A stretch of DNA of 64,000 bases from Comamonas fluminis (GCF_019186805.1 NZ_CP066783.1:1308501-1372500); one strand, 5' to 3'; positions 45,366-56,567 are shown, counted from the first letter of the stretch. Translations and numbers: made by a program. Notes: generated by a model not told the origin, from the letters alone.

Positions 45366-46301
45366 TTAACCAAGCTTGCTGCTTGCTTGCTGAAGCTGCA
45401 CCAGCAACTGCAGCAGCCGGTTGGCTGGTGTGGCAATGCCCAGCGCCTGCCCGCGCTGCACCACATAGCCATTGAGATGGTCGATCTCGGTCGCTTTGCC
45501 GCGTGCCAGATCCTGCGCAGTGGATGAAAGCTGGCCGGGCATGGTGCGGGCTATTGCAGCCACTGCTTCGTCCAGTTGCGGGGGCAGATCCACGCCATCG
45601 GCCTGGGCCACGGCCTTGCATTCACGGATGATGTCCTGCATGACTGCCTCTGTGCCTGCCTGGGCTACCAGCCAGCCGTAGGACTGCTGGGTGAGTGCAG
45701 ACAGGGCGTTGTACACGCAGTTGATGATGAGCTTTTGCCACAGCGCTGCACGCACGCCATGCGAAACCTCGGTGGGAATGCCTGCGGCGCTGAACTGCTG
45801 TGCGATGCAATCGCTTTTCGGGCCGGGGGCAATGACCAGCTCGCCCCGCCCGAAATGGCGCACATGGCCAGCGCCCGCCATGGCGGTAGCCACATAGACC
45901 ACAGTGGCCGCCACGGGCTGCGCGCCAAGAATGCGGCGCACGCGCTCGTCGTTGTCCACGCCGTTTTGCAGGCACAGCACCTGCGTGTGCGGGGCAAGAT
46001 AAGGCTGGATCTGGGCTGCGGCGTGTTCGGTATCGGTGGACTTTACGCAGAAAAGCACTACATCAGCCCCGGCAATACTGGCGGCATCGGTGCTGGCCGT
46101 CACGGGAATGAAGAGGTCCTGGCTGGACGTCTGCAGTCTCAGCCCTTGCTGGGCAATGGCTTGCACATGCGCAGCCCTGCCAATCAAAGTCACGGGATGA
46201 CCGGCTCGGGCCAGCAGCGCTCCAAAATAGCAGCCCACGGAGCCTGCGCCCATGACGGCAATGGACAGTGGGTGCGATGGTGAGAGTGTGGGCTCTGTCA
46301 T
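45366..46301 (-). CDS. panE: 2-dehydropantoate 2-reductase
   Basis: PanE-family enzymes reduce ketopantoate to pantoate with NADPH in coenzyme A synthesis. The 311-residue protein has the Rossmann motif IAVMGAGSVGCYFGALLARAGHPVTLIGR, VLFCVKSTDTEHA, the conserved LQNGVDND, and the catalytic lysine region LWQKLIINCVYNALSALT. The C-terminal helices include ATEIDHLNGYVVQRGQALGIATPANR. This is a large paralogous family and the true substrate may be another 2-oxo acid. The start lies 11 bases after the predicted natural end of the upstream Bug gene, so the two probably form an operon. Confidence 0.88.
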   Translation of the reverse strand: MTEPTLSPSHPLSIAVMGAGSVGCYFGALLARAGHPVTLIGRAAHVQAIAQQGLRLQTSSQDLFIPVTASTDAASIAGADVVLFCVKSTDTEHAAAQIQPYLAPHTQVLCLQNGVDNDERVRRILGAQPVAATVVYVATAMAGAGHVRHFGRGELVIAPGPKSDCIAQQFSAAGIPTEVSHGVRAALWQKLIINCVYNALSALTQQSYGWLVAQAGTEAVMQDIIRECKAVAQADGVDLPPQLDEAVAAIARTMPGQLSSTAQDLARGKATEIDHLNGYVVQRGQALGIATPANRLLQLLVQLQQASSKLG

Positions 46302-46411
46302 GGTGATGAAGCTCAGGTCTTGAGCTTGAGCAGGTGGCTCATGAGCTGAGCGGTGGAGGTTTCAATTTCCAGAAAGTCCTGCAGCGATTTGCCAGTCTGC
46401 CATGAGGCATT

Positions 46412-47326
46412 TCAGCTATTGCTGCTCAGGCTCTGTTTCCAGCTGTCCTGGCCTGTTGCAAATTCAATAGCGCTAATCATTTGCTGGACGCGCGCTGCCG
46501 GCAGATCTTTGCCTGTGAAAACGGCACGCCAGTTGGACATCTCTGCATCCACCCCCTGTTCGCGCAGGGAGGGTATGCCAAACATGCTGCGGCGCGAAGA
46601 CACTCCAAGTGCGCGCAGCTTGCCGCTTTGCAGTGCAGCGCGGAATTCGCTGTAGCCAGAGATGCCGACCTGGACCTGCTTTTGCAGCAGGGTCTGCACC
46701 ACCTCGTTGCCACCGGGGAAGGCCTTGTATTGCAGCTGCTCGACATTGGCTTTGGACAGACGGGCCAGCATGCCGGCGTACATATGGTCCACGCCGCCTG
46801 CGGAGCCCCCGGCAATCGTCACGGAGGCCAGGTTCTCGCGCATGGCCTTGGTTAAAGCCTTGGGGTCGGTGATGGGGGAGTCCGCAGGCACGGCCACGAC
46901 CAGATAGTCGCTGGTCAGTCGTGCCAGCGCCTGCACCTTCTGCAAATCATTGGAAGTCTTGTTCAGTGCCAGTGCACCCACCATGACCATGCCGCCAATC
47001 AGCAGGCTATTGGGGTCGCTGCCATAGCGCTGGGTGTACTCGGCCAGACCGATGGTGCCGCCCTTGCCGCCAATGTTTTCGTAGATGACTTTGTCCACCA
47101 TGCCGCTGCTGGTCAGCGCAGCGCCCAGTGCACGGCCGGTCTGATCCCAGCCGCCGCCGGGGTTGGCGGGAATCACGATGCGCAACTGAGCGCCCAGACG
47201 CTGCGCCGGGTTGGCCAGCGCGCTGTTCAGGCTCAGGCTGGAGCCCGCCAGCAGGGCGGAGGCGTAGCCCAGCCATTGACGGCGTGAAAGGGGTTGAGTC
47301 TTGGTTTTTTGTATATGCCCAGTCAT
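46412..47326 (-). CDS. Bug-family (TctC-like) solute-binding protein, shortened by an in-frame TGA
   Basis: Bug proteins capture carboxylates in the periplasm for tripartite transporters or for sensing. A twin-arginine signal (PLSRRQWLGYAS) is followed by the fold typical of the family: IVIPANPGGGWDQTGRALG, VYENIGGKGGTIG, NSLLIGG, and VTIAGGSAGGVDHMYAG. Translation stops at a TGA (46412-46414) after 304 residues. In the same frame the sequence continues for 32 more family-like codons to a TGA at 46313-46315, just before panE. TGG to TGA is the obvious change. The shortened protein lacks its last helices and may be inactive. Start ATG 47326 follows GAGGAG. No transporter subunits are nearby, as usual for orphan Bug genes. 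Confidence 0.82.
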   Translation of the reverse strand: MTGHIQKTKTQPLSRRQWLGYASALLAGSSLSLNSALANPAQRLGAQLRIVIPANPGGGWDQTGRALGAALTSSGMVDKVIYENIGGKGGTIGLAEYTQRYGSDPNSLLIGGMVMVGALALNKTSNDLQKVQALARLTSDYLVVAVPADSPITDPKALTKAMRENLASVTIAGGSAGGVDHMYAGMLARLSKANVEQLQYKAFPGGNEVVQTLLQKQVQVGISGYSEFRAALQSGKLRALGVSSRRSMFGIPSLREQGVDAEMSNWRAVFTGKDLPAARVQQMISAIEFATGQDSWKQSLSSNS

Positions 47327-47397
47327 GTCTTGTCTCCTCTTTGTTGGCGGCAATGGGCTGGCGTGCAAGCAAAGGCTTGCTGACCAGACCCCCATGC

Positions 47398-47430
47398 AAA
47401 AAAGCCCCGACCGAAAGGGTCAGGGCTTTG
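47398..47430 (-). terminator. Intrinsic terminator of rpoD
   Basis: On the minus strand the stem AAAGCCCTGACC/GGTCGGGGCTTT (one G-T pair) is followed by a T run. It lies about 40 bases after the rpoD stop. Confidence 0.85.
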
Positions 47431-47467
47431 TTGTGGAAATTGGCTAAAGGCCAGTTCCTTGTGCAGC

Positions 47468-49906
<2,439 letters not shown>

Positions 49907-49988
49907 GAACACCTCTCACGGTACGAACACACACAAACACACAAAGGAAAACGGAATATGCAAACAAACGCCACGCATGCTGGCGCGC

Positions 49989-50007
49989 GATCAGGCCAAG
50001 CCTGATC
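49989..50007 (-). promoter_or_regulatory. Hairpin in the rpoD leader
   Basis: GATCAGGC (49989-49996) and GCCTGATC (50000-50007) form a perfect 8-bp stem with a 3-base loop in the 270-base gap between dnaG and rpoD. There is no T-tract. It lies about 90 bases before the rpoD start and could affect mRNA stability or translation. Confidence 0.5.
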
Positions 50008-50160
50008 TGATTGAGCAAGAAGCTCCAAGGCAAGATGTTGGGGCGATCATTTGGTGTGCAGTCCTTGCGGAAATTGGGCCATGCAGTTGCTGCCATCACG
50101 TGATTCCTTCACGGGGCCCTGGCCGGAGGTGCTGCTGTCGCTCTTGCCTGTAACCTCTAA

Positions 50161-50185
50161 ATTATACCTTTTATTCAGATGTCAA
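50161..50185 (-). promoter_or_regulatory. Candidate rpoD promoter overlapping the dnaG stop codon
   Basis: On the minus strand, TTGACA (50185 to 50180) and TATAAT (50166 to 50161) are both perfect consensus hexamers, but only 13 bases separate them instead of 16-18. The -35 overlaps the dnaG TGA. A different -10 (such as TTTAGA, spacing 18) would fit the distance better. Transcription from here would produce a leader of about 250 bases. Confidence 0.45.
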
Positions 50186-52176
50186 GAGCTGGCACTCATA
50201 ATTACAGATAATTTTTTTCTTCTCTGCTGAAATTCAATGTAGCGCCTTGCAGCAGTAGGGTCTGTAGCTATCTCTTTGAGAGCTTTTCCCTCTTCGCGCT
50301 TCAGGTGTTCTACCAAGATCAGGTTCAAAGTGCCGCGCAATTCGCGGCGCAATTCTTCGACTTCACCTTCTGGCGTGGCATGGGCGCCATTCATCAGTTT
50401 GCTGGCCAGAACTTCGCAGGCAGCGCCTTGCATCTGCTCGCGCAAAACTGCCCAGGAACGAGGGCCTGATTCAGTAAATTGGGCTTCCAGCCAGCGAAAC
50501 AAGGGGGCATGCGTGCTGTTGCAGCTGGCCAGGGCGTCAAAGTCTTCATGGGTCATTTCTTCCATGAATTCCATGTGGCACATCAGCATGCGGGCGGCCT
50601 GGTCTTCGCGGCTGACCGGGGTAGGGCGCGGGCCCAGCTGTGGCGGGTTCCAGTCCTCGCCTTTTTTGCCCCAGGGCTTGCGGGGGCGGTTACCAAACTC
50701 ACGGCGACCGCGCCAGTTGCCGCCATCCTGCTGTGGGTAGCTGGGCTGACTGTTGGGCGCATCCCATTCGGGGGCGCTGTCCCAGCTGGAGGGTGGCGCA
50801 TCCCATTCGGGCGGTTGGCTATCAGGGGCGGTGGGCGTGGCAGGTGCGGCGCGGCGCGCAATGGGGGCGGTGCGTGCGGCTTCCTGCGCCCAGATGTCCG
50901 TGAGGTCGCGGCTGTCCAGCTGTGCCAGCGAGGCAATCTCGGACAGCAGCTGGCGCTTGAGTGCGCCATCCGGCAGCAGCGACCACAGCGGGCGCGCATT
51001 GCTGGCCATGTGGGCACGGCCCTCGGTCTGGCCCAAGTCGCAGCCTTCGCTGGCTGCATCAATGAGAAAGCGACTCAGCGGCGTAGCATCGCCCACGTAG
51101 CGCGAGAACGCTTCCGGCCCGAACTCGCGGATAAAACTGTCCGGGTCATGCTCGGACGGCAGAAACAGAAATTTGACGGAGCGGGTGTCGGTGGCCAGTG
51201 GCAGGGCCGCATCCAGCGCCTTGCGTGCGGCGCGGCGGCCTGCGCCGTCACCGTCAAAGCTGAAGACCACGGCATCGGTAAAGCGAAACAGCTTTTGCAC
51301 ATGCTCGGGGGTGCAGGCCGTTCCCAGCGTGGCCACGGCATTGGCAAAACCCAGCTGTGCCAGGGCCACCACGTCCATATAGCCTTCGGTAACCAGGGCG
51401 TAGCCCATGTCGCGCAGGGACTGACGGGCTTCGTACAGACCGTACAACTCGCGGCCCTTGTGGAAGACCGGGGTTTCAGGCGAGTTCAGGTATTTGGGCT
51501 TTTCATCGCCAAACACGCGCCCGCCAAACCCTATGCATTCGCCTTTGACATTGCGAATGGGGAACATGAGCCGGTCGCGGAAGCGGTCATAGCGGCGGCT
51601 GTCTTCCTCGCCCACGATGACGAGGCCGCATTCTTCCAGCTGCGGGTTGTCGTATTCGGCAAACACGCTAGCCAAGCCATGCCAGCCCGGTGGTGCATAG
51701 CCCAGGCCAAAGCGCTTGGAGACCTCGCCAGAGACACCGCGCTTTTTCAGATATTCAATGGCTTTGGGCGCCGCCTTGAGCTGCTTGCGGTAGGATTCGC
51801 CTGCTTTTTCCAGCAGGTCGCTCAGGGTTTCGGCCTTTTGTTTTTGCTGGGCCTGGCGCTGGCGCTCGGCCGGGCTGATGTCATCTTGCGGAACTTGCAG
51901 GCCGCACTGGTTGGCAAGTTCCTGCACGGCTTCCACAAAGCCCATGCCGGCATGCTCCATCAGAAAACCGATGGCATTGCCGTTCTTGCCGCAGCCAAAG
52001 CAGTGAAAGAACTGTTTGCTGGGGCTGACAGTGAAGGAGGGCGACTTTTCGCCATGAAATGGGCACAGGCCCATAAAGTTGGCGCCGCCCTTTTTGAGCT
52101 GCACATAGCGACCCACGATATCAACGACATCGACGCGGGAGAGCAACTCTTGGATAAACGATTGGGGAATGGCCAC
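50182..52176 (-). CDS. dnaG: DNA primase
   Basis: DnaG makes the RNA primers for DNA replication. The 664-residue chain starts at GTG 52176 (AIPQSFIQELLSRVDVVDIV is the usual beginning); the open frame reaches 52308 but those residues run through a terminator hairpin. The zinc-binding domain has Cys38, His41, Cys59 and Cys62 (CPFH, CFGCG). The RNA polymerase core/TOPRIM domain includes GFGGRVFGDEKPKYLNSPET, VTEGYMDVVAL and FSFDGDGAGRRAARKAL. A Pro/Trp-rich linker (DSQPPEWDAPPSSWDSAPEWDAPNS) connects to the C-terminal DnaB-interaction domain. rpoD follows, but rpsU is not upstream as it is in E. coli. Confidence 0.96.
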   Translation of the reverse strand: MAIPQSFIQELLSRVDVVDIVGRYVQLKKGGANFMGLCPFHGEKSPSFTVSPSKQFFHCFGCGKNGNAIGFLMEHAGMGFVEAVQELANQCGLQVPQDDISPAERQRQAQQKQKAETLSDLLEKAGESYRKQLKAAPKAIEYLKKRGVSGEVSKRFGLGYAPPGWHGLASVFAEYDNPQLEECGLVIVGEEDSRRYDRFRDRLMFPIRNVKGECIGFGGRVFGDEKPKYLNSPETPVFHKGRELYGLYEARQSLRDMGYALVTEGYMDVVALAQLGFANAVATLGTACTPEHVQKLFRFTDAVVFSFDGDGAGRRAARKALDAALPLATDTRSVKFLFLPSEHDPDSFIREFGPEAFSRYVGDATPLSRFLIDAASEGCDLGQTEGRAHMASNARPLWSLLPDGALKRQLLSEIASLAQLDSRDLTDIWAQEAARTAPIARRAAPATPTAPDSQPPEWDAPPSSWDSAPEWDAPNSQPSYPQQDGGNWRGRREFGNRPRKPWGKKGEDWNPPQLGPRPTPVSREDQAARMLMCHMEFMEEMTHEDFDALASCNSTHAPLFRWLEAQFTESGPRSWAVLREQMQGAACEVLASKLMNGAHATPEGEVEELRRELRGTLNLILVEHLKREEGKALKEIATDPTAARRYIEFQQRRKKLSVIMSASS

Positions 52177-52217
52177 CGGCGTATTTTGCCTCTTCGCGCC
52201 GTTGCCAGTCGGCAGAC

Positions 52218-52247
52218 AAAAAAAAGCCTGCACCCATGGGTGCAGGC
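52218..52247 (-). terminator. Strong terminator hairpin in the leader of dnaG
   Basis: On the minus strand GCCTGCACCC-ATGGGTGCAGGC forms a near-perfect self-complementary hairpin (52226-52247) followed by eight T (52225-52218). It lies only 42 bases before the dnaG start, downstream of a candidate promoter, so it would end transcripts before dnaG unless read through. Confidence 0.8.
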
Positions 52248-52260
52248 CTGGTCTCCGGTT

Positions 52261-52279
52261 GTCTGGATCTTGTCCAGAC
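52261..52279 (-). ncRNA. Leader hairpin upstream of the dnaG terminator (possible sRNA or attenuator)
   Basis: GTCTGGA (52261-52267) and TCCAGAC (52273-52279) form a perfect 7-bp stem with a five-base loop. A further hairpin, TGCCA-GCGT-TGGCA, lies at 52361-52374. With the promoter at about 52400 and the terminator ending at 52218, the minus strand can produce a discrete transcript of about 175 bases. Confidence 0.45.
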
Positions 52280-52398
52280 TCTCCTCTAAAAAGTCTCCTC
52301 CTCCACACCGTCTTGAGCGATTCAGGCCGGGCTTCGTGCGGGGAGGAAGCAAGGCATGTCTGCCAGCGTTGGCAGTCATCGTCTCAGGACATGGCTGC

Positions 52399-52428
52399 AT
52401 TCTAAGAGCGATTTGAGCAGTGCATCAA
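52399..52428 (-). promoter_or_regulatory. Candidate dnaG promoter
   Basis: On the minus strand, TTGATG (52428 to 52423) is followed 18 bases later by TAGAAT (52404 to 52399). RNA would start near 52392, giving a leader of about 215 bases to the dnaG start with three hairpins and a terminator. Confidence 0.5.
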
Positions 52429-53008
52429 AGCTATGTCAGATAAATGATGTCTTATAGATGACTTGTATAAATATTGCGCATGAGGCTATTCATGTGCTGT
52501 GTATGCAGGCGCTCTAGTTGATTGTTTTTAATGAATTTAATTGGGTTTCAGGAATTACTGAAAGAGGTGTTCATTCCTAATGACCCTGCGCAAAGCTTTG
52601 GAATATTTGGCATGAGGACTGCATGAAAGTGCGCAGCAAGCTGTGTTGCACGCATGACGCCGATGAGCAGACGGGCTTGGCAGCCACCGTGTGTACCTGA
52701 ACTTCTGTCAAGGCCTGTTCACCTGCACCAGCCGTCGAACTGCCGGCTAGCTTCTGCTGGGGCGCCGAATACGCGGGTTCGATGTGTGAATCCTCTTTCA
52801 ACGAGGCGGCGCAGGCAGGAACAAGCCTTGGTATCGCCACTTTTGCTATCTATTCAGAAGCTGCTTGCACAGATCTATCAAAGATTCCATGGTGTTTTTT
52901 ATAAAAAACTGAATGGGTTCCATGCGCCCAAATTACCAAGTTTCAGTGATATGCACCGGGGCCAATAGAACATCCAATAGCAGCCAATTCTTCCCACTTT
53001 TGAACGAG
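52429..53008. other. AT-richer intergenic region, no gene seen
   Basis: This 580-base stretch is clearly lower in GC than the flanking genes (for example around 52441-52560). The ORFs in it (for example 52577-52840, minus) show no protein character. It separates the dnaG promoter from an unrecognised lipoprotein gene and may mark a point of insertion or a former gene. Confidence 0.45.
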
Positions 53009-53017
53009 ATGGCCACT

Positions 53018-54535
53018 ATGAACCGCACAGCACTCCGCCTCAGCACCTTGGCCTCAGCCACCGCTCTGCTCGTCGCTTGTGGTGGCGGTGGTGACGCGAG
53101 CGATGCGCCGGTCACGCCAGTTACGCCCGAGGCCCGTGAGCTGAAAGTCGGCGACCAATACACCGTTGCCGTGCAGGTGGGCGATCAGGCGCCCAGCAGC
53201 CAAAGCTTTCGCGTCTACGGCATCAGCGAGCAGCTCAAGGTTGTCGGCAGTGACTCCGGCAATTTGGTGGCTGGCAGCTTGTTTGCCCTGCCCGAAGACA
53301 TGGAAAGCGCGAAGAGCCAGACGGGCGCCTCTTCGTACAAGCTGTCGGTGGGCGCGTTTGAGGAAGCGCTTGAGTCCCTGCTGCTGGCGCAGTCTCAATC
53401 GCAATCAACGAGCGTGCTCAAGTTGGCCAAGGCCTCCAGCGCCGATACCAGCTCTGCCGCCCCTGCTGCCGTGGTGCGCGAGTTGGCTGACCTCGATTCT
53501 GACCTGCCTGCCGTGGTAACAGACCTGTTGCGCTCGGGCCTGACGCCGCTTGAGTATGTGCAGTTCTACGACGCGCTGGACGGCGCGCCTGGGTTTGTTG
53601 ACAAGGAAGACGCCGAAGGCCAGTTGCTTGGCTTCTTCCAGACCGTGCAGGACGAGGTCGAGCAAGGCCCCAGCTGCGGCAACATCAGGCACAGCATCAA
53701 CTGGTGTTCCAAGACCCCTACCACTACTGCTGGCATCACCAAGCCTTCTACGGGCTACGTGCCCAACCAGAAGGATTTCCTGGCTGCGCTAGCTGCACAA
53801 GGCCTGAGCTGGCAAGACTTTCTGGCGCGCATGAACGCGCGCGGCCAGGACTATGCGGACCTGTTGCTGGCCTTCAACGAATGGGCTGTGAGGACTGCGC
53901 CCGCGTTCGATGCCAACCTCTTCCCTGCCTTCATCGCCGCCTACCTGGCGGGCGACGCTGGCAATGCCGCAACTGTGCAGTCCAGCGCAGCCAGCAAGGC
54001 CGCTGTCGCCGTGCAGGCGCAAAACAGCATCGACATGAACGCCGTGATGCAGGGCTTGGGCTCGATAGTGGCGCCAGTCTGGGACTTCCTCAAGAACGCC
54101 AGCGGGTTGCCAGGTGGCTACAACCTGACGAACTTTGTGCTGTCCTCGAAGGACATTGAGCCAGCGCATTACGCCAACGCCACATCGGGCCAGTCCGAGC
54201 AAGTAGTCGTGAGAGTTTTTGATGGCGATCGCGTCTGGACGAAGGCGCAGTTTCGCCTGGCAGGCCAATACAACGCCACGCACCAGACGCTGGGCGGGCG
54301 CTGGATACCGAAGCTCAGCTTTGAGGTGATCTCGGAACCTGCCGCGCGCAACATCGGGCTGACGGCGCGGGCCAATATGGTCAGTGTGGTCAACGCAGGC
54401 AGCCAGGACGAGCCCATTCCCCAGGCCGTGGTGCGCGTGGACATTACGCAGGGTAGTGCGTTCAATACGAAAATCAACAATGTCTGGTTCCTTGCACATG
54501 GCACAGAAGGCTTCAGCCTCATCGACGAGAACTAG
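53018..54535 (+). CDS. Unrecognised 505-residue lipoprotein
   Basis: The signal peptide ends in the lipobox LVAC, with Cys21 as lipidation site, followed by a Gly-rich and Ser/Asp spacer (GGGGDASDAP). The mature part begins with a beta-rich region (ELKVGDQYTVAVQVGDQ), has a predicted helical middle, one nearby cysteine pair (SCGNIRHSINWC) that could form a disulfide, and a beta-rich C-terminal domain (VVVRVFDGDRVWTKAQFRL, VVRVDITQGSAFNTKINNVWF). ATG 53018 is preferred because the shorter signal is typical; an in-frame ATG at 53009 is also possible. I recognise no domain. The adjoining low-GC gap and the lack of functional neighbours suggest an accessory or lineage-specific gene. Confidence 0.72.
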   Translation: MNRTALRLSTLASATALLVACGGGGDASDAPVTPVTPEARELKVGDQYTVAVQVGDQAPSSQSFRVYGISEQLKVVGSDSGNLVAGSLFALPEDMESAKSQTGASSYKLSVGAFEEALESLLLAQSQSQSTSVLKLAKASSADTSSAAPAAVVRELADLDSDLPAVVTDLLRSGLTPLEYVQFYDALDGAPGFVDKEDAEGQLLGFFQTVQDEVEQGPSCGNIRHSINWCSKTPTTTAGITKPSTGYVPNQKDFLAALAAQGLSWQDFLARMNARGQDYADLLLAFNEWAVRTAPAFDANLFPAFIAAYLAGDAGNAATVQSSAASKAAVAVQAQNSIDMNAVMQGLGSIVAPVWDFLKNASGLPGGYNLTNFVLSSKDIEPAHYANATSGQSEQVVVRVFDGDRVWTKAQFRLAGQYNATHQTLGGRWIPKLSFEVISEPAARNIGLTARANMVSVVNAGSQDEPIPQAVVRVDITQGSAFNTKINNVWFLAHGTEGFSLIDEN

Positions 54536-54768
54536 GCCTGCTGATATGCGCTCAGGCTTCTGGCTTTCGCCGCTTTTTTGATCGCTGCGCGCCCATGATG
54601 CAGGCCATGCTTGTTTGGCGCGACGCCTGTGTGCAGGACTGCAGGGCAAGCGAATGAGGCTTGATCCAGGTCAGTTGTCAGCAACTTGCCAGTGAGCTGA
54701 CTGGGAAACCGTGCAGTTGTAAGGCTGGCGTTCAGCTAGTTGGGGTAGAAAAGCTGCAGGAGACAAAT

Positions 54769-56391
54769 ATGACAAGTTCTTTCGACCTGCACCTGGCCCC
54801 CAATACCGCTAACTACGCTGCGCTGACGCCTTTGAGCTTTATTGCGCGCACCGCCGAGGTTTACCCCGACCGTCTGGCCATTGTTCATGGCGATTTGTGC
54901 CAGAACTGGGGGCAAACCTATGCGCGTTGCCGCCAGCTGGCCTGCAGCCTGCAGAAAATCGGTATCGGCAAGAACGATACCGTGGCCGTGATGTTGCCCA
55001 ACACACCGCCCATGGTGGAAGCGCACTTTGGTGTGCCCATGTCGGGCGCGGTGCTCAATACGCTCAACACCCGTCTGGATGCCGAAACGCTGGCGTTCAT
55101 GCTCGATCATGGTGAAGCCAAGGCCTTGATCGTGGACCCCGAGTTTGTGGGTGTGATGGCCAAGGCGCTCAAGCTGCGCCAGGGCACGCAGCCCATTCAT
55201 GTGATTCAGGTGGAGGATGCCGTCTACGGCCAGGCCGCCGAGCAGATTGGCGACACTGATTACGAAAGCTTTGTGGCGCAGGGCGATGCCAGTTTTGACT
55301 GGCAACTGCCCGCCAATGAGTGGGATGCGATTGCGCTGAACTACACCAGCGGCACCACGGGCAACCCCAAGGGCGTGGTCTATCACCACCGTGGCGCGCA
55401 CAACAACGCCATCAGCAATGTGCTGGAGTGGGACATGCCCAAGCATGCCGTCTATCTGTGGACGCTGCCCATGTTCCACTGCAATGGCTGGTGCTTCCCC
55501 TGGACGGTGGCGGCGCGTGCGGCTGTGAACGTCTGCCTGCGCCGTGTGGATGCGCAAGCGATTCTGGACGCCATTCGCAACCACGGCGTCACCCACTACT
55601 GCGGCGCGCCTATCGTGCACAGCCTGCTGGTCAATGCGCCAGCGGCGATGAAAGAGGGCGTGCCCGCAGGCGTCAAAGCCATGGTGGCGGGTGCAGCGCC
55701 ACCGGCGTCGATGATTGAAGGTATGGAAGCCATGGGCTTTGACATCACCCATGTCTATGGTCTGACGGAAACCTACGGGCCTGCCACGGTCTGCGCCAAG
55801 CATGAAAGCTGGAACGAACTCGACATTGGCGAGCGCGCCCGTTTGAACTCACGCCAGGGGGTGCGCTATCACCTGCAGCGCTCTGCCGCCGTGCTGGACC
55901 CTGAAACCATGCAGCCCGTGCCGCATGACGGCCAGACCATGGGCGAGATCATGTTCCAGGGGAATATCGCCATGAAGGGCTACCTCAAGAACCCGGCTGC
56001 CACTGACGAGGCCTTCCGTGGCGGCTGGTTTCACAGTGGTGACCTGGCGGTGCAGCACCCCGATGGCTATATCCAGATCAAGGACCGCAGCAAGGACATC
56101 ATCATCTCGGGCGGCGAAAACATCTCGTCCATTGAAGTGGAAGACGTGCTGTACCGTCACCCCGCCGTGCTGGCGGCGGCGGTGGTGGCCAAGCCCGATC
56201 CTAAGTGGGGCGAGACGCCCTGCGCCTTTATTGAACTGAAAGCTGGCGCCGAGACCACCGCTGAAGACATCATTGCCCACTGCAAAAAGCATCTGGCGGG
56301 CTACAAAGTGCCGCGCGCCGTGGTGTTTGGTGAGTTGCCCAAGACCAGTACCGGCAAGATTCAGAAGTTCGAGTTGCGCAAGCAGGTGTAA
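54769..56391 (+). CDS. AMP-dependent acyl-CoA ligase (fatty-acid/short-chain type)
   Basis: The 540-residue enzyme belongs to the ANL superfamily and would activate a carboxylic acid with ATP and CoA through an acyl-adenylate. P-loop-like YTSGTTGNPKGVVYHHRG (A3), VYGLTETYGP (A5), GWFHSGDLAVQHPDGYIQIKDRSKDIIISGGENISS (A7-A8) and the catalytic lysine near the end (TSTGKIQKFELR) are intact. Its organisation resembles methylthiopropionyl-CoA ligase (DmdB)-like and medium-chain fatty acid ligases; the substrate is not certain. I chose ATG 54769 with AGGAG upstream. No beta-oxidation genes are nearby. A good terminator follows. Confidence 0.9.
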   Translation: MTSSFDLHLAPNTANYAALTPLSFIARTAEVYPDRLAIVHGDLCQNWGQTYARCRQLACSLQKIGIGKNDTVAVMLPNTPPMVEAHFGVPMSGAVLNTLNTRLDAETLAFMLDHGEAKALIVDPEFVGVMAKALKLRQGTQPIHVIQVEDAVYGQAAEQIGDTDYESFVAQGDASFDWQLPANEWDAIALNYTSGTTGNPKGVVYHHRGAHNNAISNVLEWDMPKHAVYLWTLPMFHCNGWCFPWTVAARAAVNVCLRRVDAQAILDAIRNHGVTHYCGAPIVHSLLVNAPAAMKEGVPAGVKAMVAGAAPPASMIEGMEAMGFDITHVYGLTETYGPATVCAKHESWNELDIGERARLNSRQGVRYHLQRSAAVLDPETMQPVPHDGQTMGEIMFQGNIAMKGYLKNPAATDEAFRGGWFHSGDLAVQHPDGYIQIKDRSKDIIISGGENISSIEVEDVLYRHPAVLAAAVVAKPDPKWGETPCAFIELKAGAETTAEDIIAHCKKHLAGYKVPRAVVFGELPKTSTGKIQKFELRKQV

Positions 56392-56410
56392 ACCGGTTGA
56401 ATGAGTCGCA

Positions 56411-56446
56411 AAAAGCCCGAGTCATCCAAGCTCGGGCTTTTGTTTT
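56411..56446 (+). terminator. Intrinsic terminator of the acyl-CoA ligase gene
   Basis: AAAGCCCGAG (56412-56421) pairs with CTCGGGCTTT (56431-56440), followed by a T-rich tail. Confidence 0.85.
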
Positions 56447-56540
56447 GATAGCTGCTTGCGCAGAGTATTAATAGAGTTTCATCGCTTTTTTATTAGAACT
56501 CTATGAATATCAAGCGCTATCAGCTCTTGTTTAGATAGCG
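56446..56540. repeat. Dispersed short intergenic repeats (AGCTGC/GCGC family)
   Basis: Two members lie in opposite orientation: TGATAGCTGCTTGCGC (56447-56462) and AAGCGCTATCAGCTC (56512-56526). The same motif family occurs at 28863-28882, 43449-43506, 45340-45366, 62993-63017 and in the arms at 11302 and 11367. All copies are in non-coding DNA near gene ends. Confidence 0.55.
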
Positions 56541-56567
56541 ATGACAGCCAGTGATCCAGGCAGCGAT

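Noticed and set aside
52177..52308. Longer dnaG start
   Set aside because: The extra 44 codons pass through an intrinsic terminator hairpin and poly-T, and the conserved primase N-terminus starts at GTG 52176.
52577..52840. 87-codon minus-strand ORF in the gap before the unrecognised lipoprotein
   Set aside because: No signal, motif or ribosome site; most likely chance.
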